In this document: positions 34,936 to 44,255 of the stretch, in pieces
Layout: every line of letters begins with the position of its first letter
Numbering within the stretch: the first letter of the stretch is position 1
From: JAHRVQ01 sp029941905
GTDB taxonomy: Bacteria; Pseudomonadota; Gammaproteobacteria; Pseudomonadales; Azotimanducaceae
Direction: 5' to 3'
DNA: 64,000 nt
Assembly: GCA_029941905.1 (NCBI GenBank)
Contig: JAPYTQ010000006.1
Location: 1-64,000 of the forward strand
The notes under the pieces: generated by a model
The model's database searches: none
What the model saw: only the letters and a program-made list of their open reading frames with translations
What the model was told of the DNA's origin: nothing
Translations under genes and position numbers: made by a program

Positions 34936-35658
34936 CTAACCTTTACGTTGTTGCGTAAGTTGTTGAGTGAGGAGTTTAACGTCGCTACCCTTTTTACGGC
35001 TAAAGTTTTCGAGGGCAGGTCGGCCACCGGCTGCATAAACCGCAACAGCACCAAGAAGTTCTTTGAGCTGGTGGGCACTGTTCAGGTCAAAAGGGGCGTA
35101 TGCACCGCCGGACAACCGGGAAATCTGCCGAAATGTCTGTTCAACCTTGGCATCACCGCCTTCCTGGAATATGAATACCGGAATATTCATGACGCCGAGT
35201 TGCCCTGCCAGGTTACAAAGGTCATCGGCTTTTTCCTCCATGGCATCGCCCACAAAGACGAGCGCCTGAATTCGTTCGGATCGGGATTCTGCCAGACCGT
35301 GACGTAAAACCCTGGCTATCTGGGTATGTCCTCCAAGACATCGTACCCCGGTCATATCCCGCAACAGGGCAGCTGTATTGCGGTGCCACTGACTGGCATA
35401 AAACTCGTTAAAACCACGGTAGTAACACAGTTGAATCTCAAGTCCGCCGATGTCGGCTGTTTCACTGAACATCTGGGCCTGTAACTGGCTCGCCGTATCC
35501 CAGGTGGGTGAACGGCTAAGGGTTGCATCCAGAGCAAAAACCAACCGGCCGGGCTTGTTCGCGGAAGTGATCACCGGTGTTCGGGCAACCTTGGCGAGAA
35601 AGCTGCTGACATCGGAATTACTTGAGACTAGCTTCTTCTTGTCGTTCACCTGTACCAT
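34936..35658 (-). CDS. VWA domain protein
   Basis: The 240-residue protein has a von Willebrand A fold. Strand one is GRLVFALDATLSRSPTWD with a D-x-T-x-S metal site (a variant of DxSxS) near residue 44. The Thr of GHTQIARVL (near residue 115) and the Asp of LVFVGDAMEEKADDL complete the MIDAS. No signal peptide is visible, so it is likely cytoplasmic. It is the first gene of a tight minus-strand run with J-domain and RDD proteins, which suggests a common membrane-linked assembly; the function is not known. Confidence 0.87.
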   Translation of the reverse strand: MVQVNDKKKLVSSNSDVSSFLAKVARTPVITSANKPGRLVFALDATLSRSPTWDTASQLQAQMFSETADIGGLEIQLCYYRGFNEFYASQWHRNTAALLRDMTGVRCLGGHTQIARVLRHGLAESRSERIQALVFVGDAMEEKADDLCNLAGQLGVMNIPVFIFQEGGDAKVEQTFRQISRLSGGAYAPFDLNSAHQLKELLGAVAVYAAGGRPALENFSRKKGSDVKLLTQQLTQQRKG

Positions 35659-35737
35659 CTGCTTGTCATTGGTCGATTAGGGCGTCAAAAGCGCTAACTG
35701 CCCGCCAGGGTTATGGTTTTAACCAAGGTTTTAACGA

Positions 35738-36646
35738 ATGTCTAGCAAACAATCAATGTGGAAACTTGTCGTTGCTACGTCGAGTAGTGCTTTGTTTGAT
35801 CTTTCAGAAAGTGACCGGGTGTATCGTGAGCAAGGCCTGAAGGCTTATGCGGATTACCAGATTGCCCATGAGACCCAGGCACTGGACCCTGGCGATGCGT
35901 TCGCTCTGGTGAAAAAACTGCTGCACCTGAATGACCTGTTGGACGGTGAAAAAGTGGAAGTGATTCTACTGTCAAGAAATTCAGCCGATACCGGGCTGCG
36001 CGTATTTAATTCCATTTCACATCACGATTTATCCATTACCCGCGCCGCGTTTACCAGTGGTGCGCCTCCCTATCGTTATATGCGACCTTTCGGCTGTCAC
36101 CTGTTTCTTTCGACCAATCCTGACGACGTCAGGGAAGTACTAAACAATGGAATGGCAGCGGCGAGTATTCTGCCTTCGGCTAAAAGCAGTAACGATCACG
36201 GAATGCTGAAGTTTGCCTTCGATGGCGATGCAGTTTTATTTTCTGATGAAGCTGAAAAAATCTACCAGTCAAAGGGATTGGAGGCATTCAGTCAAAATGA
36301 ACAGCAAGCGGCGGATGAGCCGCTTATCGGTGGACCCTTCAAACCATTCCTGGCCGCTTTACATAGCTTGCAAAGCGAGTTTTCCAGCAAAGAGAGTCCC
36401 ATTCGAACAGCGCTCATCACAGCCAGAGCAGCACCAGCCCATGAGAGGGTGATCAAAACCCTCAGGGACTGGAATATTCGACTCGATGAGTCATTGTTCC
36501 TCGGTGGAATGAGAAAAAGTGACTTTCTGCTGGCCTATGGTGCTGACGTTTTTTTTGATGACCAGGCGGAACATTGCCGACTGGCTAGCGAAGTGGTTGC
36601 CACCGGACATGTCATTCACGGCGTTTCGAACGAACCTGGGGCGTAG
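35738..36646 (+). CDS. 5'-nucleotidase, cytosolic NT5C1-type
   Basis: The 302-residue protein matches the bacterial NT5C1 group. It opens with WKLVVATSSSALFDL and continues VILLSRNSADTGLRVFNSI, FTSGAPPYRYMRPFGCHLFLS, KFAFDGDAVLFSDEAEKIYQ (HAD-like acids) and FLGGMRKSDFLLAYGADVFFDDQ. These enzymes remove phosphate from nucleoside monophosphates, often AMP or IMP. It is divergent from the VWA operon, with about 80 bases between starts, and stands alone. Confidence 0.88.
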   Translation: MSSKQSMWKLVVATSSSALFDLSESDRVYREQGLKAYADYQIAHETQALDPGDAFALVKKLLHLNDLLDGEKVEVILLSRNSADTGLRVFNSISHHDLSITRAAFTSGAPPYRYMRPFGCHLFLSTNPDDVREVLNNGMAAASILPSAKSSNDHGMLKFAFDGDAVLFSDEAEKIYQSKGLEAFSQNEQQAADEPLIGGPFKPFLAALHSLQSEFSSKESPIRTALITARAAPAHERVIKTLRDWNIRLDESLFLGGMRKSDFLLAYGADVFFDDQAEHCRLASEVVATGHVIHGVSNEPGA

Positions 36647-36660
36647 GTTGGAAGGCAAAT

Positions 36661-37452
36661 TTATGAAAAGGCGACTTTAATACCCGCACCAAACAGCATG
36701 GTTGCCAGAATAGGGCGCATGACGCTTTCAGGAATGTACTTTGATAATCGCGCGCCGAAGTACACTGCCGGTAGCGACCCGGCAAGAAGCAAAACCAGCA
36801 GTTTCAAATCGACATTACCAATAAACAAATGCCCCAACCCGGCGAAGAGAGTCAGCGGTACCGCATGGGCGATATCGGTTCCCACCACTTGAATACTTTT
36901 CAAGGCCGGGTAGAAAATCATTAGCAGCGCCGTCACGATGGCGCCAGCGCCTACCGAAGACAAGGTTACCAGCACACCTAACACGAGACCCATAATGGGC
37001 GTGAGCCACACCAGATTGGCGTCGTTTACTATTGTCAACTTACCCGCCAGGTTTGAAAGGCGTGACCTGAAAATAATCGCAACAGACGTTAATATCAGCG
37101 TTAGACCCAGCGCGGCAGAGATAATGCCTGCATAATTTTCCGGCGTCTGAAACCAGTATTTCAGGGCATAGACAGAGAGTGCGCTGGCAGGGATGCTGCC
37201 TATTGCCAATAGCAATACCAGGTCCCAGCGAATACTCCTGTGGATGGTATGGCCGACAACGCCACCTGATTTAGTGATTGCTGCATATAACAAGTCAGTG
37301 CCAACAGCAACGTGAAGGGGAAAGCCAAATGCCAGCAGCAAAGGTGTCATCAACGAGCCGCCACCAACACCCGTGACGCCGATCGCAAGGCCAACAGATG
37401 CGCCAGCAATAATGTAAAGTAAACTATCCAGTTGAACCTCTCGTCTTCCCAA
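36661..37452 (-). CDS. sulfite exporter TauE/SafE family permease
   Basis: The 263-residue protein has about eight helices, with the family repeats AGASVGLAIGVTGVGGGSLMTPLLLAFGF (near residue 15) and LGVLVTLSSVGAGAIVTALLM (near residue 158). TauE/SafE proteins export or import small sulfur compounds such as sulfite or sulfoacetate. It is divergent from cysB with 110 bases between starts and a LysR-type box between them, so CysB control is likely. Direction and substrate are not known. Confidence 0.87.
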   Translation of the reverse strand: MGRREVQLDSLLYIIAGASVGLAIGVTGVGGGSLMTPLLLAFGFPLHVAVGTDLLYAAITKSGGVVGHTIHRSIRWDLVLLLAIGSIPASALSVYALKYWFQTPENYAGIISAALGLTLILTSVAIIFRSRLSNLAGKLTIVNDANLVWLTPIMGLVLGVLVTLSSVGAGAIVTALLMIFYPALKSIQVVGTDIAHAVPLTLFAGLGHLFIGNVDLKLLVLLLAGSLPAVYFGARLSKYIPESVMRPILATMLFGAGIKVAFS

Positions 37453-37486
37453 AGATGCTTATTTTGTTAATTTAGGGTAAATTATC

Positions 37487-37503
37487 TATTCTTCAAAAGA
37501 ATA
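37487..37503. promoter_or_regulatory. LysR-type operator candidate between the TauE gene and cysB
   Basis: A perfect palindrome TATTCTT-CAA-AAGAATA lies in the AT-rich divergent region, 60 bases before cysB and about 35 bases before the permease start. It contains the T-N11-A core (T37489, A37501) of LysR-type regulators. The adjacent cysB is the natural candidate to bind it, controlling itself and the permease. E. coli CysB sites are poorly conserved, so the match is to the general LysR pattern only. Confidence 0.55.
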
Positions 37504-37562
37504 TTTATCAATATTTTTAGATCGATAGAGAATATCCTGTGGGTCAGGAAGGATAGCTTGGT

Positions 37563-38537
37563 ATGAAACTTCAACAACTCAGATATATATGGGAAGTCGC
37601 TCACCATGATCTAAACGTTTCTGCCACGGCACAGAGTTTGTACACCTCTCAACCCGGTATCAGTAAGCAAATTCGCCTCCTTGAAGGTGAACTGGGGGTC
37701 GAAATTTTTTCCCGAAACGGTAAACACCTGACCCGCGTTACGCCCGCTGGAGAAACGATTATTACGAAGGCTGGTGAGATTCTCAGAAAAGTTGAGAGCA
37801 TCAAGCAGGTTGCGCAGGAGTATAGTAACGAGAAAATAGGCAGCCTCGCCGTGGCTACCACACACACCCAGGCGCGATATGCCCTGCCCGGTGTAATCGA
37901 AAGTTTTATTGCGAAATATCCCGAGGTATCCCTGCATATGCACCAGGGCACACCTGTGCAGATTGCCGAACTGGCTGCAGATGGCGCGGTTGATTTTGCT
38001 ATTGCCACTGAAGGGCTAAACCTGTTTGGTGACCTGGTGATGATGCCCTGTTATAATTGGAACCGGTGTATTGTCGTCAAGAAAGGGCATCCTCTGGCAC
38101 AATTCTCTGTCCTGCAGCTTGAGGATGTGGCCAAGTACCCCATCGTAACTTATGTGTTTGGGTTTACCGGGCGATCGAAATTGGATGAGGCATTTCTGCA
38201 CCACGGTCTGGCGCCGAAAGTGGTTTTTACTGCCACAGATGCTGATGTTATAAAAACCTACGTTCGACTAGGTCTGGGAATTGGCATAATTGCGAAGATG
38301 GCGTACGACGAAACACTGGACGATGATCTCGTTGCGATTGATGCCAGCCATTTGTTCGAAAGCAGCACAACGATGATTGGATGTCGTCGCGGAACCTTTC
38401 TCCGGGGCTATATGTTGGACTTCGTCGAATTATTCGCACCACATCTCACAAAGGAGGTCGTTGAAGAAGCCTTCAACAGGCATAACCGCGCAGAGCTTGA
38501 GCAGTTGTTTGCCGAAATTGAATTACCGACCAAGTAG
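37563..38537 (+). CDS. cysB: LysR-type regulator CysB
   Basis: The 324-residue regulator starts MKLQQLRYIWEVAHHDLNVS, the CysB/Cbl opening. The helix-turn-helix covers about residues 18-38 (ATAQSLYTSQPGISKQIRLLEGELG). The effector domain includes VATTHTQARYALPGVI (residues 95-110), with the Thr residues that bind sulfate or N-acetylserine in CysB. CysB activates sulfate assimilation when N-acetylserine accumulates. It is placed between the permease and an APS reductase, with a divergent LysR-type palindrome upstream. AGGAAGGA serves as ribosome site. Confidence 0.93.
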   Translation: MKLQQLRYIWEVAHHDLNVSATAQSLYTSQPGISKQIRLLEGELGVEIFSRNGKHLTRVTPAGETIITKAGEILRKVESIKQVAQEYSNEKIGSLAVATTHTQARYALPGVIESFIAKYPEVSLHMHQGTPVQIAELAADGAVDFAIATEGLNLFGDLVMMPCYNWNRCIVVKKGHPLAQFSVLQLEDVAKYPIVTYVFGFTGRSKLDEAFLHHGLAPKVVFTATDADVIKTYVRLGLGIGIIAKMAYDETLDDDLVAIDASHLFESSTTMIGCRRGTFLRGYMLDFVELFAPHLTKEVVEEAFNRHNRAELEQLFAEIELPTK

Positions 38538-38582
38538 TTAGTTCCCGTCCATAAGCAGGCATTTTCATAGATCTGGCAGCTG

Positions 38583-38936
38583 CTAGATAAAATCCAGGTC
38601 CGGATTGTCATTGAGTATTTCCCTACCCTGATTCAGGGTCGAAGTTTCCTTACCCAGTACTTCTTTCGCGAACTTGAAATAAACGGTATATACCTCCTTC
38701 TGCCCATTTCCACTATCCACAACGAAAAAGGGCGCGCGATCAACATCAAGCTCCCTGGCGAGCAGCATGCCCGGGGAATTCGGATCGCGTTCATCTGCAA
38801 TTAACGTTTCATCAATTCTGGCCAACTGGCCAGATTGCTCTAATCGTTGTGCAACGTCATTACACTTCTGGCACGGTTCACCAGTCGCGAGTATTTTTTT
38901 TACAAAGGTGATATGCACGGGATCAGGACTCGACAA
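38583..38936 (-). CDS. thioredoxin-fold (glutaredoxin-like) protein next to cysH
   Basis: The 117-residue protein has a C-x-x-C pair (EPCQKCNDV, residues 22-25) early in the chain and an RAPFFVVDSG segment with a cis-Pro-like position near residue 68, compatible with a thioredoxin fold. It overlaps the end of cysH by 14 bases, so the two are cotranslated. APS reductases need thioredoxin or glutaredoxin as reductant, and a dedicated partner is a reasonable inference. It does not match an annotated subfamily that I can name. Confidence 0.7.
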   Translation of the reverse strand: MSSPDPVHITFVKKILATGEPCQKCNDVAQRLEQSGQLARIDETLIADERDPNSPGMLLARELDVDRAPFFVVDSGNGQKEVYTVYFKFAKEVLGKETSTLNQGREILNDNPDLDFI

Positions 38937-39645
38937 TATTGATCATGTGAAGACCGCATTCCTTTTTTGTCTCTTCTTCCCACCACCATCGTCCGGCTCG
39001 CTCATGTTGATTGGGGCCAACCGATCGGGTGCAGGGCTCACAGCCAATACTTTTGAAGCCCTGATCATGAAGCTTGTTGTAGGGTACATCGTGCTCCCGG
39101 ATATACTGCCAGACCTGCGCGGAGCTCCAGTTTGCCAGCGGGTTGTATTTTAGCAGCACTCTCTGATCGTTCGAGAAGGCCTGATCTTCCTGTTGCAAAG
39201 GGACATCCCGACGGGTTGGACTTTGATCCCTGCGCTGGCCGGTAACCCAGGCATCCAGACCTCCCAGATGTCGCCGTAGCGGCTCAATTTTTCTGACGGC
39301 GCAGCATTCATTGTGTCCATCTTTGTAAAAGCTGTACAAACCCTTGCTCTTGACCAGATTTGCAACGGCATCGGCATCCGGGCTGAGGATGTCTATTTCC
39401 AGTCCGTAATGCGCTCTCACCTGTTCAATAAATTGATAGGTCTGGGGGTGTAATCGACCCGTGTCCAGCGAAAAGACCTGAACATTGTCAGAGACATTAC
39501 AGGCCATATCAATTAAAACCACATCTTCTGCACCGCTAAATGAAATGCTGATTTTACTGTGAGAATCCAGCGCTAACTTGATGATTTCATTAGGTTCAGC
39601 ATGAGAGATTTCAATTGTATTTTGCCCGTGATCGGGAGACTTCAT
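38923..39645 (-). CDS. cysH: phosphoadenylyl-/adenylyl-sulfate reductase (assimilatory, iron-sulfur type)
   Basis: The 240-residue enzyme reduces activated sulfate to sulfite. It has SISFSGAEDVVLIDMA (PP-loop), SLDTGRLHPQTY, CCAVRKIEPL and a second pair GCEPCTRSV. The CC...CxxC arrangement holds a [4Fe-4S] cluster and indicates APS rather than PAPS as substrate, as in Pseudomonas. The catalytic Cys is in KKECGLHM near the C-terminus. ATG 39645 gives a normal length; the frame extends to 39792 but adds no conserved residues. It is cotranslated with a thioredoxin-like protein. Confidence 0.93.
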   Translation of the reverse strand: MKSPDHGQNTIEISHAEPNEIIKLALDSHSKISISFSGAEDVVLIDMACNVSDNVQVFSLDTGRLHPQTYQFIEQVRAHYGLEIDILSPDADAVANLVKSKGLYSFYKDGHNECCAVRKIEPLRRHLGGLDAWVTGQRRDQSPTRRDVPLQQEDQAFSNDQRVLLKYNPLANWSSAQVWQYIREHDVPYNKLHDQGFKSIGCEPCTRSVGPNQHERAGRWWWEEETKKECGLHMINIVES

Positions 39646-39903
39646 AGCGAGTTTCACTAAAGAGATGGCAACAGTCCCGTAGACTAGCAAACTCCCCCGG
39701 CCAGTAGAAATCTCTTTAAGAAATATATAAATAACCAGATTGACGCTTTGTTCTGTACAAATCTCACTTTCCGGGCGGATGACCCCCCGCAAGATCTGAT
39801 TTTTTGAAGGAACCCCAAGTCCGTGTTTTCCGGGTTTTTCTTGCCAATTGTGAGTTTCCCGTGAAACAATCCGGCGCCTTACCCTGTGCGAAGTTGAAAT
39901 CTT

Positions 39904-40512
39904 ATGGATGTTGTCTGTTTGGACCTTGAAGGCGTACTTATTCCTGAAATCTGGATCGCCTTCGCGGAGAAGACCGGCATAGAAGCCTTACGGGCAACAA
40001 CCAGGGATATACCGGACTATGACGAACTGATGACATTGCGGCTTGGGTTGTTGAAGGAGAATAATCTAAAGTTGAGTGACATACAGGAGGTGATTGCAAC
40101 CCTCGAACCATTGCCAGGTGCATTGTCTTTTCTTGACAAGTTGAGGGAGAATTATCAGGTCATTATCCTTTCCGATACCTTTTACGAATTCGCAAAACCC
40201 TTTATGAAACAGCTCCACTGGCCAACACTTTTTTGTCACCAGCTTGAGATCGATGTCGAAGGGGTTGTGATTGGCTACAAACTCCGGCAGCCAGATCCCA
40301 AGAAAATATCTGTGCAATCGTTGCACCAGTTGAAATTTCGTGTTTTTGCTGCGGGTGATTCTTACAACGACACCACGATGCTTGCTGAAGCGGATCAGGG
40401 ATTTCTCTTCCGTGCGCCTAAAAAAGTGGTTGACGAATTTCCACAATACCCCGTTACTAACCAGTATGATGAGCTGCGTTCATTCTTTGACAACGCCAGC
40501 TCGCAAATTTAG
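39904..40512 (+). CDS. thrH: bifunctional phosphoserine phosphatase / homoserine phosphotransferase ThrH
   Basis: The 202-residue HAD enzyme opens VVCLDLEGVLIPEIWI with the nucleophile Asp7 and acid-base Glu9, and has ILSDTFYEFAKP (motif II), the Lys near residue 137 and AAGDSYNDTTMLAEAD (motif III). ThrH transfers phosphate from phosphoserine to homoserine and also hydrolyses phosphoserine, as shown for the Pseudomonas enzyme. In this window it may finish serine synthesis started by the atypical SerC. The 258-base gap to cysH holds both promoters; I see no clear elements in it. Confidence 0.93.
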   Translation: MDVVCLDLEGVLIPEIWIAFAEKTGIEALRATTRDIPDYDELMTLRLGLLKENNLKLSDIQEVIATLEPLPGALSFLDKLRENYQVIILSDTFYEFAKPFMKQLHWPTLFCHQLEIDVEGVVIGYKLRQPDPKKISVQSLHQLKFRVFAAGDSYNDTTMLAEADQGFLFRAPKKVVDEFPQYPVTNQYDELRSFFDNASSQI

Positions 40513-40667
40513 GCAATTTTATTAAGTACAGCGAAGCGGATCAATAATCCATTGATCCCGGGAGATTGGCCTCTGGAGCAGTCAACTGCTTCGGTAATTA
40601 TAGAACCCATCGGCCGAGAATTTAGTATACTAACGCCCCCCGTAAAGCCCACATTGGAGTTAGTTAA

Positions 40668-41549
40668 ATGCCTACTGCTGGTCAGAAGTTCAGACAGGCC
40701 TTAAAAGAAGAAAGCCCTCTGCAGGTCGTTGGCACGATCAACGCGTATACAGCAATCATGGCGGAATCCGAGGGGTACAAGGCCATCTATTTGTCCGGCG
40801 CCGGTGTTGCCAATGCATCTTACGGATTACCTGATCTGGGTATGACTTCGTTGAACGACGTGCTGGAAGATGTCCGAAGAATTACGGCAGCAAGCCACTT
40901 ACCATTGCTGGTCGATATTGACACTGGTTGGGGAGGCGCTTTCAATATTGCAAGAACCGTCAGGGAAATGATCAAGGCAGGTGCAGCAGGCGTTCATATT
41001 GAAGACCAGATAGCACAAAAACGGTGTGGACATCGACCGAACAAGGAGATCGTCTCAAGGGAAGAAATGTCTGATCGCGTAAAGGCGGCTGTCGATGCAA
41101 AAACGGATGATGATTTTGTGATTATGGCGAGGACAGATGCCCTTGCGGTGGTTGGTATGGATGAGGTTCTCGAGCGAGCCGTGTTGTGTGAGTCAGCTGG
41201 TGCGGATGCAATTTTCGCCGAGGCCATGACCGACCTCGATATGTACCGGCAGGTGGTATCTACGGTCAATGTACCGGTTTTGGCAAACATCACTGAATTT
41301 GGTTCCACGCCTGGTTATACCGTCGAGGAACTCCGGTCAGCCGGTATTGCCATGGCCCTTTATCCATTGTCTGCGTTTCGGGCTATGAATCAGGCGGCAC
41401 TTAATGTCTATCGAACGTTGCGTAAAGAGGGAACACAGGCAAACGTGATTGATAAGATGCAAACCCGGGTGGAACTATACGAATTCCTCCGCTATCACGA
41501 GTACGAAGATAAACTGGATCAGCTGTTTGCGGACAACGGATCTAATTGA
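40668..41549 (+). CDS. prpB: methylisocitrate lyase
   Basis: The 293-residue enzyme splits 2-methylisocitrate to pyruvate and succinate. Recognisable features are LVDIDTGWGGAFNIARTV (metal site), HIEDQIAQKRCGHRPNKEIV with the catalytic Cys near residue 123, and MARTDALAV, all as in PrpB. It is first in a prpB-prpC-prpD run for propionyl-CoA removal. The upstream 155 bases carry a TATACT hexamer at 40626-40631 without a good -35 box. No prpR regulator is in the window. Confidence 0.95.
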   Translation: MPTAGQKFRQALKEESPLQVVGTINAYTAIMAESEGYKAIYLSGAGVANASYGLPDLGMTSLNDVLEDVRRITAASHLPLLVDIDTGWGGAFNIARTVREMIKAGAAGVHIEDQIAQKRCGHRPNKEIVSREEMSDRVKAAVDAKTDDDFVIMARTDALAVVGMDEVLERAVLCESAGADAIFAEAMTDLDMYRQVVSTVNVPVLANITEFGSTPGYTVEELRSAGIAMALYPLSAFRAMNQAALNVYRTLRKEGTQANVIDKMQTRVELYEFLRYHEYEDKLDQLFADNGSN

Positions 41550-41621
41550 CAAAACCTGACAAGAGAGCGAACACGAAAGACTGATAATAATGACCATTGA
41601 AAAGTTAAGAGGGAGAACATC

Positions 41622-42749
41622 ATGGTAAAAAAGAAACAGGGTGGCGCAGGTTTACGCGGGCAATCCGCAGGCGAGACTGCATTGTGCACAGTAGGTAAGG
41701 AGGGTGCCGGGCTAACCTATCGGGGTTATGGCATCGACGATCTTGCCGCTAATGCGAAGTTTGAAGAAGTCGCCTACATGCTGCTCTATGGGGCGTTGCC
41801 GACACAGGCAGAACTTGATAATTATGAATCGCGATTAATTGGCCTGCGTGGACTTCCTGATGAACTCAAAACCGTGCTTGAGCTTATCCCAAAAGAAACC
41901 CATCCAATGGATGTGATGCGTACCGGTTGCTCCATGCTCGGCAACCTGGAGCCTGAGAACTCATTCGAAGACCAACAGGACGCAGCAGACCGTTTGCTGG
42001 CGACCTTGCCAGCGATTATTTGCTACTGGTATCGATATAGTCACGACGGTGCGAAAATCGACACAAATACAGGTGAAGACTCCATCGGCGGTCACTTCCT
42101 GAAAATGCTGTCTGGTGAATCACCCTCGGATATGCATCGGGAGGTGATGAATTGCTCATTGATCCTGTATGCCGAGCATGAATTCAATGCAAGTACCTTC
42201 ACGGCACGAGTCTGTGCTGCGACGCTTTCTGACATGTATTCCTGTGTCACCGGCGCTATTGGTTCTCTTCGAGGACCCTTGCACGGTGGTGCTAATGAGG
42301 CAGCGATGGAACTGATCGAAAAATTCGACAGTCCGGATGCGGCGGAGAAAGGTTTACAGGAAATGTTGGCCAAAAAAGAGACCATCATGGGTTTTGGTCA
42401 TGCAATCTACACAACCTTTGATCCACGAAATGACATCATCAGAGAATGGTCAGAAAAATTAGCCCGTGAGAATGGCGACATGTCCGTGTTTGAAATTTCC
42501 GTAGCCGTCGCAAAGGTCATGTGGGACAGCAAGAAGCTGTTCCCTAACGCTGACTTCTTCCACGCATCCGCATACAACTACATGGGAATTCCGACCAAGA
42601 TATTCACCCCGATATTTGTGATGTCCCGAATTACAGGTTGGGCAGCACATGTGATGGAACAACGCTCAAACAATCGCCTGATTCGTCCCAATGCCGACTA
42701 TATAGGGCCAGATGGTCGGTCCTATACTCAGATCGACCAACGCGGTTAG
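41622..42749 (+). CDS. prpC: 2-methylcitrate synthase
   Basis: The 375-residue citrate-synthase-fold enzyme condenses propionyl-CoA and oxaloacetate. The catalytic histidines are in RGPLHGGANEAAMEL (near residue 224) and MGFGHAIYTTFDPRN (near residue 262), and the Asp is in PNADFFHASAYNYMGI (near 310). GLTYRGYGIDDLA is typical of PrpC and short citrate synthases. It has the ribosome site GAGGGAGAA and lies 72 bases after prpB. Confidence 0.95.
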   Translation: MVKKKQGGAGLRGQSAGETALCTVGKEGAGLTYRGYGIDDLAANAKFEEVAYMLLYGALPTQAELDNYESRLIGLRGLPDELKTVLELIPKETHPMDVMRTGCSMLGNLEPENSFEDQQDAADRLLATLPAIICYWYRYSHDGAKIDTNTGEDSIGGHFLKMLSGESPSDMHREVMNCSLILYAEHEFNASTFTARVCAATLSDMYSCVTGAIGSLRGPLHGGANEAAMELIEKFDSPDAAEKGLQEMLAKKETIMGFGHAIYTTFDPRNDIIREWSEKLARENGDMSVFEISVAVAKVMWDSKKLFPNADFFHASAYNYMGIPTKIFTPIFVMSRITGWAAHVMEQRSNNRLIRPNADYIGPDGRSYTQIDQRG

Positions 42750-42795
42750 CCAGTTTCAAATTATTTGTTCAAATGAAAAGGTAACGAGGTAAATA

Positions 42796-44241
42796 ATGAG
42801 CGCAAACGTTGAGACTAACGTTCGTCCTGACCCTGATCAGGAACTGGTGGATATCGCAGAGTATGTCGAATCCTTCGAGATAAACAGCGGCGAGGCGTAC
42901 AACACTGCTCGTAATTGCTTGATGGACACCATTGGCTGTGGCTTGCTGGCTCTGCGGTTTCCGGAATGCACAAAGCACCTGGGTCCCATTGTACCCGGGA
43001 CAACGGTGCGACATGGTGCCCGGGTGCCCGGTACTCAAAGTGAGCTCGATCCGGTTAAGGCAGCCTGGGATATCGGAGCCATTATTCGCTGGCTGGACTT
43101 CAATGATACCTGGCTGGCTGCGGAATGGGGTCATCCGTCTGACAACCTGGGCGGAATTCTGGCGGTAGCAGATTACCTGTCTCGTTGTCGTGTTGCGGAC
43201 GGCGAAGAACCACTTTTGATGCGGGATGTTCTTACCGCGATGATCAAAGCCCACGAAATTCAGGGCTGTATTGCACTTGAAAATAGCTTTAACAGGGTCG
43301 GGCTTTGCCACGTCCTGCTGGTCCGGATAGCCACTACGGCGGTTGTGACAAAAATGCTGGGCGGTACTAAAGACCAGGTTATTGATGCACTGTCCCTCGC
43401 CTGGGTCGATGGATCAAGTTTACGCACCTACCGACATGCACCCAATGCCGGTTCACGTAAGTCCTGGGCAGCAGGTGATGCGACCAGCCGCGGAGTCCGT
43501 TTGGCCATGATGACCATGAAAGGTGAGATGGGTTATCCATCGGTTCTGTCGGCCAAAACCTGGGGGTTCTACGATGTGTCTTTTAACGGCAACAAGTTCG
43601 AATTCCAGCGCCCTTATGAATCCTATGTGATGGAAAATGTCCTCTTCAAAATTTCCTTCCCGGCAGAGTTCCATGCCCAGACAGCTGTCGAAGCAGCGGT
43701 CACATTGCATCCAGAAGTGGTTAATCGACTTGATGAAATCGACAAGGTGGTGATCACAACCCATGAATCCGCTATCCGGATCATCTCTAAAGTCGGTGTC
43801 CTTAATAATCCGGCAGATCGTGACCATTGTATCCAGTACATGTCGGCCATAGGTCTAATTAAAGGTAATCTTGTTGCTGAAGACTATGAAGATGAAGTGG
43901 CGGCAGACCCTCGGGTTGATGCGTTGCGTGAGAAGATGGAAATTGTCGAGGACGCCCGTTACAGCGCTGAATACCATGAACCTGACAAGCGATCCATTGC
44001 CAACGCGATACAGGTGTTTTTTACCGATGGATCGAGTACCGAACAGGTGGCGGTTGAATACCCGATTGGGCACAAACGTAGAAGGCAGGAAGGAATTCCG
44101 GTACTGGAGAATAAGTTCAGAAACGCGCTTTCAACCCGATTCCCGGCTGAACGATCCAAACTCGTCATGGACTTGTGTCTCGACCAGGAAAGACTAGAGG
44201 CCACCCCGGTGAATAAATTCATGGACATGCTGGTCATTTAA
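42796..44241 (+). CDS. prpD: 2-methylcitrate dehydratase PrpD
   Basis: The 481-residue MmgE/PrpD-fold enzyme converts 2-methylcitrate to 2-methyl-cis-aconitate. It carries IRWLDFNDTWLAAEWGHPSDNLGGILAVADY near residue 95, HVLLVRIATTAVVTKMLGG, and the KISFPAEFHAQTAVEAAVTLH segment near residue 290. Because PrpD is present and AcnD/PrpF are not, this is the PrpD-type pathway and hydration of the product would need an aconitase encoded elsewhere. It is 46 bases after prpC. Confidence 0.95.
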   Translation: MSANVETNVRPDPDQELVDIAEYVESFEINSGEAYNTARNCLMDTIGCGLLALRFPECTKHLGPIVPGTTVRHGARVPGTQSELDPVKAAWDIGAIIRWLDFNDTWLAAEWGHPSDNLGGILAVADYLSRCRVADGEEPLLMRDVLTAMIKAHEIQGCIALENSFNRVGLCHVLLVRIATTAVVTKMLGGTKDQVIDALSLAWVDGSSLRTYRHAPNAGSRKSWAAGDATSRGVRLAMMTMKGEMGYPSVLSAKTWGFYDVSFNGNKFEFQRPYESYVMENVLFKISFPAEFHAQTAVEAAVTLHPEVVNRLDEIDKVVITTHESAIRIISKVGVLNNPADRDHCIQYMSAIGLIKGNLVAEDYEDEVAADPRVDALREKMEIVEDARYSAEYHEPDKRSIANAIQVFFTDGSSTEQVAVEYPIGHKRRRQEGIPVLENKFRNALSTRFPAERSKLVMDLCLDQERLEATPVNKFMDMLVI

Positions 44242-44255
44242 AGACGGTTCACGGT

